This document shows, piece by piece, positions 32,402-40,804 of a stretch of 64,000 nucleotides of DNA. The stretch is from assembly GCF_018614585.1 (NCBI RefSeq), contig NZ_JAGGOI010000026.1:22726-86725 (forward strand). Reading direction: 5' to 3'. The notes under the pieces were generated by a model that saw nothing but the letters and a program-made list of their open reading frames with translations, ran no database searches and was not told the DNA's origin. The stretch is from Streptomyces sp. ISL-1 (GTDB lineage: Bacteria; Actinomycetota; Actinomycetes; Streptomycetales; Streptomycetaceae). The position numbers were made by a program, and so were the translations under genes. Every line of letters begins with the position of its first letter. Positions within the stretch are counted from its first letter, which is position 1.

Positions 32402-32434
32402 AGGCCGGTCCGTCAATGACGGGCCGGCCTTCTT
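32402..32434 (+). terminator. tRNA-Val terminator with T run
   Basis: A 12-bp stem with one G-U pair (AGGCCGGTCCGT paired with ACGGGCCGGCCT), a CAATG loop, then TCTTTT. Confidence 0.85.
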
Positions 32435-32484
32435 TTATGGGCCTCGGCTTTCATGGCCTCTTTTATGGCGTCGACGTGCACGCG

Positions 32485-33210
32485 TCAGGCGGCCGCGGGC
32501 AGTTCGGGCCGCAGCGGCCATGCGGGGTCCACCGCCTCCGGAGTGCCGCTACGGGCGAACCACGCCTGCAGGCCGCGCGCCTGAGCCGCGTGCCACACCG
32601 CCTGCAGGGTGTGCAGCTCCGCCGGCGAGAGGCGTTCCATCCGGGAGGCGAAACGGCGCCCCACCGCCCGGGTGACCTCCAGTGCCGCCGTCGCGTCCGC
32701 GGCCGCGTCATGCGCTCCGTCCAGCACGACCTCGTACTGCGTGCACAGATCGGTGAGCGTGCGGCGGCCCTTGCGGTACCGGTCCAGGTGCTTGTCCAGG
32801 ACCCTCGGGTCCAGCACGCACAGCGGGACGTTCTCCAGATAGCGGCCGAGCGACGCGGCGCGGTGGCGGCGCAGTTCGCGGTCGAGGATGGTCAGGTCGA
32901 AGGGCGCGTTCATGACGACGAGCGGGCGGGCCGCGCCGCACTGCTCGGCCAGCGCCCTCGCTATCTCCTCCATCACCGGCGCCGGCCAGCGGCCGTTGCG
33001 CTGAAGATGTTCGTCGGTCAGCCCGTGCACCTCAGTGGCGCCCGGCGGCACGGGCACCCCCGGATTGACCAGCCAGCGAGTGACACGCGGCCGGCCTCCC
33101 GCCATGTCCTGGACGACGACGGCGGCCGAGACGATCCGGTCCTCCTCGACGTCGACTCCTGTGGTCTCTGTGTCAAATGCGGCCAGGGGGCCGTCATACC
33201 AGCGCGTCAT
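32485..33210 (-). CDS. DEDD-family 3'-5' exonuclease (DnaQ-like)
   Basis: 241 aa. Exo I is FDTETTGVD, Exo II is NAPFDLTILDREL and Exo III is GAHDAAADATAAL (the H-x4-D of DEDDh). It should remove nucleotides from DNA 3' ends using two metals. It lacks polymerase-binding extensions, so it may be a stand-alone repair or proofreading nuclease. The start at 33210 has GGAG about 8 nt upstream. It is divergent from the DUF4365 gene pair by 139 nt. Confidence 0.9.
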   Translation of the reverse strand: MTRWYDGPLAAFDTETTGVDVEEDRIVSAAVVVQDMAGGRPRVTRWLVNPGVPVPPGATEVHGLTDEHLQRNGRWPAPVMEEIARALAEQCGAARPLVVMNAPFDLTILDRELRRHRAASLGRYLENVPLCVLDPRVLDKHLDRYRKGRRTLTDLCTQYEVVLDGAHDAAADATAALEVTRAVGRRFASRMERLSPAELHTLQAVWHAAQARGLQAWFARSGTPEAVDPAWPLRPELPAAA

Positions 33211-33349
33211 CCCCGAACTCCTCGCACATGCCTGGCAGATGGCTTTGTCCCCCTGCCCGAATCGGTGATACCCGGGCTGTTTGCGCCGTACGCCGGGCGG
33301 TGACAACACAGATGGGGTGTACGGAAATTGACGCCCCGTCGCGGGGACA

Positions 33350-33949
33350 ATGACCGGTACAGCCCGGAAGGCACGAGGAGCCATGGCGCTCGCGCAGCCC
33401 GAATCGGGAGGGCTGCTGCCGCAGCGGACAGCACCGCTGCGGGGCGCGCTCGCCACCACCGCCTGCATGGAGACACTTCAGGTGGGCTATCTGCACGCGG
33501 TCGCCGCCGCGGCCGGCTGTTCGTTGTCACAGCCGTTTCCGGACAACGGCATCGACTGGCATGTCAGCCACAGCTCGGCCGGTCACACAGTCGACGACGA
33601 GGTGACCATCAAGGTGCAGCTCAAGTGCACATACCAGATTCCCCCGCACCCGCCGGGTCCGGCCTTCTCCTTCACGCTCGACAACGACCACCTGGTGAAG
33701 CTGGCCCGTACCCCGGTCTCCGTGCACAAGATCCTGGTCGTGATGCTCGTCCCCCGGACACAGGACGAGTGGCTGCGGGCCAGTCACGACCGGCTCGATC
33801 TGCGGCACTGCTGTTACTGGACCAACCTGGCCGGCCACCCGGTGACGGGCAGGCGCAGGACCACCGTTCGGATCCCGACCTCGCGCATATTCGACGACCG
33901 GGCGCTCTGCGAGATCATGACCCGGGTCGGGGTGGGAGGGAGACCCTGA
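33350..33949 (+). CDS. DUF4365 domain protein, PD-(D/E)XK nuclease-like
   Basis: 199 aa. The core has GIDWHVSHSS, then DDEVTIKVQLKCTYQ. The Asp followed by Q-x-K on the next strand resembles the metal site of PD-(D/E)XK nucleases, the fold I associate with DUF4365. An LRHCCYW segment follows. GGGG is 4 nt before the ATG at 33350; the ATG at 33383 is too close to its GAGGAG (2 nt). The stop overlaps the next ATG by one base, so it is coupled to an unknown 406-aa partner. Nuclease activity is inference. Confidence 0.7.
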   Translation: MTGTARKARGAMALAQPESGGLLPQRTAPLRGALATTACMETLQVGYLHAVAAAAGCSLSQPFPDNGIDWHVSHSSAGHTVDDEVTIKVQLKCTYQIPPHPPGPAFSFTLDNDHLVKLARTPVSVHKILVVMLVPRTQDEWLRASHDRLDLRHCCYWTNLAGHPVTGRRRTTVRIPTSRIFDDRALCEIMTRVGVGGRP

Positions 33950-35169
33950 TGCATCGGCCTTTCGACGAGTCTGTACGACCACATCCGACCGGTGATGTGC
34001 CAGGACCCTGGTACGGGGGCGGCGAGCTGGACCCCGCCCAGGTCGACCCCGTCGTCCTGGGCGCGCTGCTCGACCGGCACGGGTGGCGGCGTCGCGGGGG
34101 AGCGGCCGGGCGCTATGCGCGCTGGACGCCTCCGGGGCATGCGGCGGGCGGGACGAGTCTGCTTGTCCCCGAGAGCCTGTCCTTTCCCGACTGTGAGGAT
34201 CTGCTGGGCGAGGCGCTGACCGCGCTCGCGCGCAGCGCGGCGCCGTCGGCCCGCGAGGTGCTCGTCGGGCTGACAGTGCCGAGCGACGAGATCAGGTGGT
34301 GGCGCGATGTCCCGCAGGGCCCTTCGGGCGCGGCGTCGTGGACCGTACAGGAACAACTGCGGGCGGCCGCCCGGCAGATGCTGATGGCCGCGGCGCTCGC
34401 GGCGCGCGGCCGCGCGGGCTACTACGGCGCGCGGCATCGGCGGCAGGCGCAGGCCGCACTGGAAGGAGTCCTGGTGGGACCCGCTCCCGGCGGGCGCAGC
34501 CTGACCGCGTTCGTGCCGGTGCAGACCGGCCGGGCCGTCGTGGTCCGGCTCTACCACGCGCTGCAGGCGGCCCGGGATGCCGCCGACTACCAGCGGGCGA
34601 CCGGTGGGATGGAGGCCTTCGACGCGGCCGTCGAGGCCGGCGTGAGCCGGGAGCTCACGGAGGCGGTCATCGCGCTCGTACGCGGCGCGGAGGGCGCGCG
34701 GATCGCGCTGGAGTGGTCGCCTGCCGCGGGGGTGCCGCAGGGGTGCGCGCCGCGGAACGAGCCGGTGGAGTTCTCGCCCGGTGACCTGCCCGCGCTGCGC
34801 GAGGCGGGCGCGCGCTATCTGACGGACGAGCCCTCGGTGCCGGTCCGGATCACGGGCACGGTGGTCCGGATGCGCCGCTCGGGCCCGCGCGGGGCGGGGA
34901 CAGTCCGGCTGCGGGTGCTGGCGGGGGCGGAGGTGCCGCACGTACGGGTGGCGCTGGACGAGGACGCGTACCGCACGGCGGGCCATGCGCACCTGGTCGG
35001 ACTGCCGATCCGGGTGGTCGGACGGCTGGAGAGCCGTGGCGGCTTCCGGCGGCTGACAGACGCGTCGAACGTGGTGCCGGTGCAGGTGGATGACGCGGAG
35101 CGGGACAGGCTGATGAAGTCGCTGCAGGAGAATTTGGACTTCTTTGAGGAGGCGTGCCAGGGGGAGTGA
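33949..35169 (+). CDS. Unknown 406-aa partner of the DUF4365 protein
   Basis: ATG 33949 overlaps the upstream stop (TGATG), with GGGAGGGAG upstream. The N-terminal 120 residues are mixed helix and strand (DPVVLGALLDRHGWRRRGG). The middle (about 120-230) is helical and basic (QEQLRAAARQMLMAAALAAR, RHRRQAQAALEGVL). The last 110 residues (VPVRITGTVVRMRRSGPRGA onward) form alternating strands like an OB fold, ending in an acidic helix. I recognise no named family. With the nuclease-like partner it may bind nucleic acid. Confidence 0.65.
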   Translation: MHRPFDESVRPHPTGDVPGPWYGGGELDPAQVDPVVLGALLDRHGWRRRGGAAGRYARWTPPGHAAGGTSLLVPESLSFPDCEDLLGEALTALARSAAPSAREVLVGLTVPSDEIRWWRDVPQGPSGAASWTVQEQLRAAARQMLMAAALAARGRAGYYGARHRRQAQAALEGVLVGPAPGGRSLTAFVPVQTGRAVVVRLYHALQAARDAADYQRATGGMEAFDAAVEAGVSRELTEAVIALVRGAEGARIALEWSPAAGVPQGCAPRNEPVEFSPGDLPALREAGARYLTDEPSVPVRITGTVVRMRRSGPRGAGTVRLRVLAGAEVPHVRVALDEDAYRTAGHAHLVGLPIRVVGRLESRGGFRRLTDASNVVPVQVDDAERDRLMKSLQENLDFFEEACQGE

Positions 35170-35339
35170 GGGGGGAGCGGGTGCGGGTTGCCTGCGGCGC
35201 TGTTCCCCTACCCGCCCTCCCCCCCACGCCCCCTGCGGGCGTGGGTAGGACTCCCTTCCAGGCTGTATCGATGTGCGGCTCCGCCGCGTGGGAGGCCTGC
35301 CCCCAGACCCCGTACGCCCTTCGGGCGTTGACCTCAATT

Positions 35340-35391
35340 ACCGGACGGGCTTGAGTCTTCCGCCGCCCGGCGGAAGACGAGCCCGTCCGGT
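35340..35391 (+). terminator. Large two-part hairpin
   Basis: Outer 12-bp perfect stem (ACCGGACGGGCT, 35340-35351, with 35380-35391). Inner 9-10 bp stem TCTTCCGCCG/CGGCGGAAGA. Small asymmetric bulge between them. Confidence 0.7.
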
Positions 35392-35409
35392 GAGGCTTTC
35401 AAGCCTCTT

Positions 35410-35499
35410 GGGGGCCTCCCCCGCGGACGAAGTCCGGCGGATTTCGAGGCGTGGGGGGACCCCCACGCCCGCAGTGCGTACGCGGAGCCCCGGTACGGG
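35410..35499. repeat. Dispersed palindromic intergenic element, copy 1
   Basis: Contains GGACGAAGTCCGG (35425-35437) and CGCGGAGCCCCGGTACGGG (35481-35499). Close versions occur in the same order at 46102-46114 and 46140-46158. Confidence 0.5.
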
Positions 35500-35592
35500 A
35501 ACAAACCGTTTCGCGGCGGACCCCACCGGCTCGGTACGATTCGTAGCGCGCGCAGTACGAATGCGGCGCACCCCTTCAGTCAGGAGAGACCG

Positions 35593-37569
35593 GTGTCAGA
35601 CGTCCGTGTGATCATCCAACGCGATTCCGAGCGGGAAGAACGCGTGGTGACCACGGGCACCACGGCAGCCGAACTCTTCGCCGGCGAGCGCACCGTCGTC
35701 GCCGCCCGCGTCGCCGGTGAGCTCAGGGACCTCGCGTACGAGATCAAGGACGGCGAGGAGGTCGAGCCCGTCGAGATCTCCTCCGAGGACGGGCTGAACA
35801 TCCTGCGCCACTCCACCGCGCACGTCATGGCGCAGGCCGTGCAGGAGCTCTTCCCCGAGGCCAAGCTCGGCATCGGCCCGCCGGTCAAGGACGGCTTCTA
35901 CTACGACTTCGATGTCGAGAAGCCCTTCCACCCCGATGACCTCAAGGCCATCGAGAAGAAGATGCAGGAGATCCAGAAGCGGGGCCAGCGCTTCTCGCGG
36001 CGTGTCGTCACCGACGAGGCCGCCCGCGCGGAGCTCGCCGACGAGCCGTACAAACTGGAGCTGATCGGGATCAAGGGCTCCGCGTCCTCCGACGACGGCG
36101 CGGACGTCGAGGTCGGCGCGGGCGAGCTGACGATCTACGACAACCTTGACCCCAAGACCGGCGACCTGTGCTGGAAGGACCTCTGCCGCGGTCCGCACCT
36201 GCCCACCACCCGCAACATCCCGGCGTTCAAGCTGATGCGCAACGCCGCCGCGTACTGGCGCGGCAGCGAGAAGAACCCCATGCTGCAGCGCATCTACGGC
36301 ACCGCGTGGCCCTCCAAGGAAGAGCTCAAGGCGCACCTCGAATTCCTCGCCGAGGCCGAGAAGCGCGACCACCGCAAGCTCGGCAGCGAGCTGGACCTCT
36401 TCTCGATCCCGGAGCAGATCGGCTCCGGCCTCGCCGTCTTCCACCCCAAGGGCGGCGTCGTACGCCGCGTCATGGAGGACTACTCCCGCAAGCGGCACGA
36501 GGAAGAGGGGTACGAGTTCGTCTACACCCCGCACGCCACCAAGGGGAAGCTCTTCGAGACCTCCGGCCACCTGGACTGGTACGCCGAGGGCATGTACCCG
36601 CCCATGCAGCTCGACGAGGGCACGGACTACTACCTCAAGCCCATGAACTGCCCGATGCACAACCTGATCTTCGACGCGCGCGGCCGGTCCTATCGTGAAC
36701 TGCCGCTGCGCCTCTTCGAGTTCGGGACCGTGTACCGGTACGAGAAGTCGGGCGTCGTGCACGGCCTGACCCGGGCCCGCGGCTTCACCCAGGACGACGC
36801 GCACATCTACTGCACCAAGGAACAGATGGCGGACGAGCTCGACTCGACGCTCACCTTCGTGCTGAACCTGCTGCGCGACTACGGACTCACCGACTTCTAT
36901 CTGGAGCTGTCCACCAAGGACCCGGAGAAGTTCGTCGGTTCGGACGAGGTCTGGGAGGAGGCCACCGAGACCCTGCGCAAGGTGGCCGAGAAGCAGGGCC
37001 TGCCGCTGGTCCCGGACCCGGGCGGCGCGGCGTTCTACGGGCCGAAGATCTCCGTGCAGGCGAAGGACGCCATCGGCCGCACCTGGCAGATGTCCACCGT
37101 CCAGCTGGACTTCAACCTGCCGGAGCGCTTCAACCTGGAGTACACCGGTCCGGACGGCTCCAAGCAGCGCCCTGTCATGATCCACCGCGCGCTGTTCGGC
37201 TCGATCGAGCGGTTCTTCGCGGTGCTGCTCGAGCACTACGCGGGCGCGTTCCCGGCCTGGCTCTCGCCGGTGCAGGCGGTCGGCATTCCGGTCGGAGACG
37301 CCCACGTTCCGTATCTGCAGGAGTTCGCCGCCGAGGCGAAGAAGAAGGGTCTGCGGGTCGAGGTCGACTCTTCCTCGGACCGGATGCAGAAGAAGATCAG
37401 GAACCAGCAGAAGTTGAAGGTCCCGTTCATGATCATCGTCGGCGACGACGACATGAACGCGGGCACGGTGTCCTTCCGCTACCGCGACGGTTCGCAGGAG
37501 AACGGGATTCCGCGCGACCTAGCCCTGGCGAAGCTCGTTGATGTGGTGGAGCGCCGGGTCCAGGTGTGA
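35593..37569 (+). CDS. thrS: Threonyl-tRNA synthetase
   Basis: 658 aa, class II synthetase, full length. N-terminal TGS domain (1-62), then the editing domain with HSTAHVMAQAVQ. The catalytic core has the zinc Cys353 in MNCPMH, motif 2 around GTVYRYEKSGVVHGLTRARG, and motif 3 MIHRALFGSIERF. The C-terminal anticodon-binding domain has SSDRMQKKIRNQQKLKVPFM. GTG 35593 has AGGAGA 5 nt upstream. A TACGAT box at 35535-35540 may be its -10. No T-box leader was seen. Confidence 0.97.
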   Translation: MSDVRVIIQRDSEREERVVTTGTTAAELFAGERTVVAARVAGELRDLAYEIKDGEEVEPVEISSEDGLNILRHSTAHVMAQAVQELFPEAKLGIGPPVKDGFYYDFDVEKPFHPDDLKAIEKKMQEIQKRGQRFSRRVVTDEAARAELADEPYKLELIGIKGSASSDDGADVEVGAGELTIYDNLDPKTGDLCWKDLCRGPHLPTTRNIPAFKLMRNAAAYWRGSEKNPMLQRIYGTAWPSKEELKAHLEFLAEAEKRDHRKLGSELDLFSIPEQIGSGLAVFHPKGGVVRRVMEDYSRKRHEEEGYEFVYTPHATKGKLFETSGHLDWYAEGMYPPMQLDEGTDYYLKPMNCPMHNLIFDARGRSYRELPLRLFEFGTVYRYEKSGVVHGLTRARGFTQDDAHIYCTKEQMADELDSTLTFVLNLLRDYGLTDFYLELSTKDPEKFVGSDEVWEEATETLRKVAEKQGLPLVPDPGGAAFYGPKISVQAKDAIGRTWQMSTVQLDFNLPERFNLEYTGPDGSKQRPVMIHRALFGSIERFFAVLLEHYAGAFPAWLSPVQAVGIPVGDAHVPYLQEFAAEAKKKGLRVEVDSSSDRMQKKIRNQQKLKVPFMIIVGDDDMNAGTVSFRYRDGSQENGIPRDLALAKLVDVVERRVQV

Positions 37570-37570
37570 C

Positions 37571-37661
37571 GTACGCCCTGCGTATGCGGGGGTGACCGCG
37601 GGATTCCGCGGTGCGACGCGCTGGCGAATCTCTGCTCCCCGCGCACGCGGGGATCGGTCCC
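37571..37661. repeat. CRISPR-like relic: two type I-E-like repeat units 61 nt apart
   Basis: The unit at 37632-37661 has the core CCCCGCGCACGCGGGGAT followed by CGGTCCC, close to the I-E repeat of actinobacteria as I recall it, with one extra base. A degenerate unit at 37571-37599 starts exactly 61 nt earlier (29-nt repeat plus 32-nt spacer). No cas genes are present. Chance similarity of GC hairpins is the alternative. Confidence 0.35.
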
Positions 37662-37685
37662 CGGGAACATCAGTTTCCCGGGGAC
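37657..37685. terminator. Hairpin spanning the K-channel stop codon, convergent with thrS
   Basis: A perfect 11-bp stem GTCCCCGGGAA / TTCCCGGGGAC with a 7-nt loop. The minus-strand stop codon (37670-37672) lies in the loop, and one arm encodes the last residues. Confidence 0.65.
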
Positions 37686-38335
37686 CTCTTCTCGTCCTCC
37701 CGCGCGAAGACCTGCAGCAGCCAGGACGAGAACGACCCCGTCACCGCGCCCAGCAGCGCCAGCCCGCAGCCCATCAGCACCACCGCGATGACCCGGCCGA
37801 GGGGGGTCACCGGCGTGACATCCCCGTATCCCACCGTGGTCAGTGTCGCGCAGGCCCACCACAGCGAGTCACCAAAAGTGCGGATGGTGGAGCCCGGGGC
37901 GGAGCGCTCCTGCTGGTAGACGGCGAGCGCGCTCGAGTAGCCGAGCAGTACCGCCGACATGCTCGCGTAAGCGATCACGCGCGCGTGCAGGCTCAGCCGC
38001 GGCTCGCCGCGCCGCCGCTGCACCGCGTTGTAGGCCCGCACCATGCGCACCGGCCGCAGCAGCGGCAGTACGACCACAACGGTGTCCAGCCAGTGGGTGC
38101 GCACGAAGCGCAGTCCCTCTCCGCTCAGCTTCAGCCGCACCGCGTAGTCGAGCGCGAACATCAGCCACATGAGCAGCGTCAGTACGAGGGCGAGGTTCCG
38201 CAGCACCGGGTCGGCGTCCTGCGCCAGCACGACCACCGTGTATCCGCCCAGGAAGAGCAGCGAGGCCACGAAGAGGGGCACCTCGATGCGCTGCTCCCAG
38301 CGCTGCTGCCGGTCGGCGGCATCGTTGACGTCCAT
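37670..38335 (-). CDS. Potassium channel family protein with voltage-sensor-like domain
   Basis: 221 aa with about six membrane segments. S1-S4 precede the pore, and the S4-like segment LRPVRMVRAYNAVQRRR carries spaced Arg residues. The pore loop has the K+ selectivity filter TLTTVGYGD. The C-terminus is short, with no RCK/TrkA domain. It should pass K+ across the cell membrane, perhaps gated by voltage. It is divergent from the HIT gene. Confidence 0.88.
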   Translation of the reverse strand: MDVNDAADRQQRWEQRIEVPLFVASLLFLGGYTVVVLAQDADPVLRNLALVLTLLMWLMFALDYAVRLKLSGEGLRFVRTHWLDTVVVVLPLLRPVRMVRAYNAVQRRRGEPRLSLHARVIAYASMSAVLLGYSSALAVYQQERSAPGSTIRTFGDSLWWACATLTTVGYGDVTPVTPLGRVIAVVLMGCGLALLGAVTGSFSSWLLQVFAREDEKRSPGN

Positions 38336-38401
38336 CGGCCCAGCATCGCGGCCCCACTGTGCGTCTCAGCCCCGACGACACGCCGCGTACGGGCGAAGTC
38401 A

Positions 38402-38407
38402 TATGCT
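38402..38407 (+). promoter_or_regulatory. -10 box for a probably leaderless HIT gene
   Basis: TATGCT with 7 nt to the ATG at 38415. No ribosome site lies between them. Confidence 0.45.
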
Positions 38408-38414
38408 GCACAAC

Positions 38415-38960
38415 ATGACGCTTGAGCCTGAGCAGCAGATCGGAGTGGGGACGCAGGACGCGTTCCAGCGCCTGTGGACGCCCCACCGCATGGCGTACAT
38501 CCAGGGGGAGAACAAGCCGACCGGACCGGGGGCCGACGACGGCTGTCCCTTCTGCGCGATCCCCGCCATGTCGGACGAGGACGGTCTCGTCATCGCCCGC
38601 GGATCACGCGTCTACGCGGTGCTCAACCTCTACCCGTACAACGGCGGGCACTTGATGGTGGTCCCCTTCCGCCATGTCGCCGACTACACCGAGCTGGACG
38701 ACGCGGAGACGGCCGAGCTCGCGACGTTCACCAAGCGCGCGATGACCGCGCTGCGCAAGGCCGCCGGCGCGCACGGCTTCAACATCGGCATGAACCAGGG
38801 CGCGGTCGCCGGCGCCGGCATCGCCGCGCATCTTCACCAGCACGTCGTGCCGAGATGGGGCGGGGACACCAACTTCATGCCGGTCGTCGGACACACCAAG
38901 GTGCTGCCCCAGCTCCTTGCCGATACGCGCAAGATGCTGGCAGAGGCCTGGCCCGCCTGA
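38415..38960 (+). CDS. HIT-domain nucleotide hydrolase/transferase
   Basis: 181 aa. The histidine triad HLHQHVVPRW is intact, with the upstream strand-helix motif NLYPYNGGHLMVVPFRHV. A CPFC pair (in DDGCPFCAIPA) may bind zinc. It is likely a diadenosine-polyphosphate or AMP-ester hydrolase/phosphorylase. The ATG at 38415 (MTLEPEQQIG) was chosen for its -10 spacing; an ATG at 38403 is in frame but overlaps that box. Confidence 0.88.
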   Translation: MTLEPEQQIGVGTQDAFQRLWTPHRMAYIQGENKPTGPGADDGCPFCAIPAMSDEDGLVIARGSRVYAVLNLYPYNGGHLMVVPFRHVADYTELDDAETAELATFTKRAMTALRKAAGAHGFNIGMNQGAVAGAGIAAHLHQHVVPRWGGDTNFMPVVGHTKVLPQLLADTRKMLAEAWPA

Positions 38961-38981
38961 GGCGACGGGCCAGATCTCCGC

Positions 38982-40649
38982 TCACGCGTCGTAGACGTCG
39001 GCGTTGCGCGGCGTCGGGTCCTGTACGAAGCTGCTGACGACCATGGAGCGGTTCCCGAAGCGCTCGGTGTCCACGCCGTTCTCCTCGAGCACCTTCAGGG
39101 CCGCGGCGTGCGTCACCCGCAGCACGGGCGTGGCCGCGCGCATCGCGTCGTCCGCCATGAACCGGTGCCGCCAGGGCTTCTCCGCCCAGGCATGGCGCAG
39201 TCCGAAGGGCTCGGGCAGGACCAGCTTGCCGCCGAGGAAGTCCAGCAGCGGCGGGTACCAGGTGAAGGGCGCGCGCACCGCGAGGCGTACCACCTCGGGA
39301 GTCTCCACCAGCGGCAGCTGCCGGTCGACGGTCTCCCAGAAGCGGATCGTCTTGTTCACGGTCACGGTCTTGGGCGCGGGCTTCGTGGTGAACAGGGAGT
39401 GCACCGGGCCGAGGGCGTGCCCGGTCACCTCGATGCGCAGCGTCTCGTGGAGCACGGTGACGGTGATCATCATGGTGATCACCAACTGGCCGTCCCAGAG
39501 CGTGAACTGGACGCCGAGATAGTGGCGGTTGCCGCCGCCGAACTGCTGGTGGTTGCAGATCCGCTGTATCTCGTGGCCCTTGACCTGGAAGGCTTCCACG
39601 TCCTGGCCGTCCGGCCGGGCCACCTCCGCGGCGTTCTCACCGACCGGAGCCACGATCCAGTGCTTGACGGACGGGGTGGGGAAGCCGCCGGAGTTCAGCG
39701 GGCCGCGCTCCAGCATCTTGAGCTTGTCGTGGACCACCCGGATCACGTCCCAGCTGCGGAACTGGTTGATGTCCCTGCCCGGCTCCTTGGAGACCAGGTC
39801 CTCGGCCATCTGCCAGCTGCCCCAGCGGGTGCCCATCCCGAGTATGCCCTTGGGGCCCGCGTAGAAGACCGAGTTGGACTGCTGCTCGGCGGTGAGCTTG
39901 TGCAGACCCTGGCGCAGTTGCTCGCGCGCGGTCTCATTGGGGTGGCCCGGCACCGCCTCGGGCACCTTGGCGCCGATGCCGCCGCCCGCGAGCAGGGAAT
40001 CCCAGCGGGCGCGCATGTCCTTCGCCGTGGACTCGCAGATCCGCTTGGCCAGCACCCAGCCGATGACCGGGGCGACGATCATGCCGCGTATGTAGTACCC
40101 CCAGATTCCGCCCAGCGGCAGCATGATCAGGAAGATCGCGGCCAGGCCGCCGATGCCGACCAGCAGCATCGTGCCCAGCGCACCGGCACCCTTGTTCTGC
40201 GCGCCCGCAATCGTCCGGCGCAGCTGGAAGACGATCAGCCACAGCAGCAGCCCGGGCAGGAACAGCAGTCCGAACACCGCCATGACGGCGGTGAGCCTGG
40301 TGTCCCGCTCCTTACGGATACGGGTGGCGGCCAGGCAGTGCTCGACCACCGACTGCGGCTCCGTGCCGAAGGACTGGATCAGCGCCTTGCGCGCGCCTCC
40401 GAGCGTCCTCATCTGTACGGCCCGCGAGAAGGCCTCGCCCAGATTCGGCTCGAAGAGCGAGAACTTGCCCTTCTTCACCTCGGACTTGTGCCACTCGCTG
40501 TTGGCCTTGAGGATCTCGGCGACTGGTCCGTCGCGGTACGCGGCCGAGGCGAGCGCATGCGTCGCCGCCGTCTGCCCGGCCGCGCCCAGGAGCGGGACCT
40601 GAGCCCCCGGAGTGAAGTCGAAACCGTTGTTCGCCACTACCGCCCCCAT
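38982..40649 (-). CDS. Hypothetical membrane protein, 555 aa
   Basis: N-terminal region with FDFTPGAQVPLLGAAGQTAA. Two or three membrane segments follow at about 135-230 (VFGLLFLPGLLLWLIVFQL, GTMLLVGIGGLAAIFLIMLP). A large soluble C-terminal domain rich in strands makes up the rest (LVITMMITVTVLHETLRIEV). No family is recognised. The start is uncertain: ATG 40649 and 40661 and a GTG shortly after are all possible. It lies downstream of EF-G2 on the same strand, separated by a hairpin. Confidence 0.65.
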   Translation of the reverse strand: MGAVVANNGFDFTPGAQVPLLGAAGQTAATHALASAAYRDGPVAEILKANSEWHKSEVKKGKFSLFEPNLGEAFSRAVQMRTLGGARKALIQSFGTEPQSVVEHCLAATRIRKERDTRLTAVMAVFGLLFLPGLLLWLIVFQLRRTIAGAQNKGAGALGTMLLVGIGGLAAIFLIMLPLGGIWGYYIRGMIVAPVIGWVLAKRICESTAKDMRARWDSLLAGGGIGAKVPEAVPGHPNETAREQLRQGLHKLTAEQQSNSVFYAGPKGILGMGTRWGSWQMAEDLVSKEPGRDINQFRSWDVIRVVHDKLKMLERGPLNSGGFPTPSVKHWIVAPVGENAAEVARPDGQDVEAFQVKGHEIQRICNHQQFGGGNRHYLGVQFTLWDGQLVITMMITVTVLHETLRIEVTGHALGPVHSLFTTKPAPKTVTVNKTIRFWETVDRQLPLVETPEVVRLAVRAPFTWYPPLLDFLGGKLVLPEPFGLRHAWAEKPWRHRFMADDAMRAATPVLRVTHAAALKVLEENGVDTERFGNRSMVVSSFVQDPTPRNADVYDA

Positions 40650-40762
40650 CGCCGCAAGCATTCGCACTGCGGCCTGTTCCCAACTACCTCGCCCCGCACA
40701 CCTTCTGAGCTGGGGCACCACAGCGTATCGGGGGCGGGCCGTCCGCGTCAGTGGGCGATGAA

Positions 40763-40798
40763 ATGCCGCCCGCCACAGGGCGATCGGGCGGGCGGCAT
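40763..40798 (-). terminator. Terminator after EF-G2
   Basis: A 12-bp perfect stem ATGCCGCCCGCC / GGCGGGCGGCAT with a 12-nt loop, followed on the minus strand by TT. It is 6 nt after the EF-G2 stop. Confidence 0.65.
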
Positions 40799-40804
40799 CC
40801 TCAA

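Larger units (their letters stand above)
35170..35592. other. 423-bp intergenic region full of hairpins
   Basis: No gene is visible. At least five successive inverted repeats lie between 35314 and 35469, among them ACGCCC-TTC-GGGCGT (35314), the big double stem at 35340-35391, GAGGCTT-TC-AAGCCTC (35392), GGGGG-CCT-CCCCC (35410) and GGCGTGGGGG-GA-CCCCCACGCC (35448). The last 100 bp carry the thrS promoter region. Confidence 0.7.

Noticed and set aside
33328..33949. Long N-terminal extension of the 406-aa partner gene read through the DUF4365 gene
   Set aside because: It is out of frame with a well-formed DUF4365 protein. The ATG at 33949, with a ribosome site and one-base overlap, is the better start.
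35500..35592. T-box leader upstream of thrS
   Set aside because: The region from the likely -10 to the start is only about 50 nt and lacks a T-box motif.
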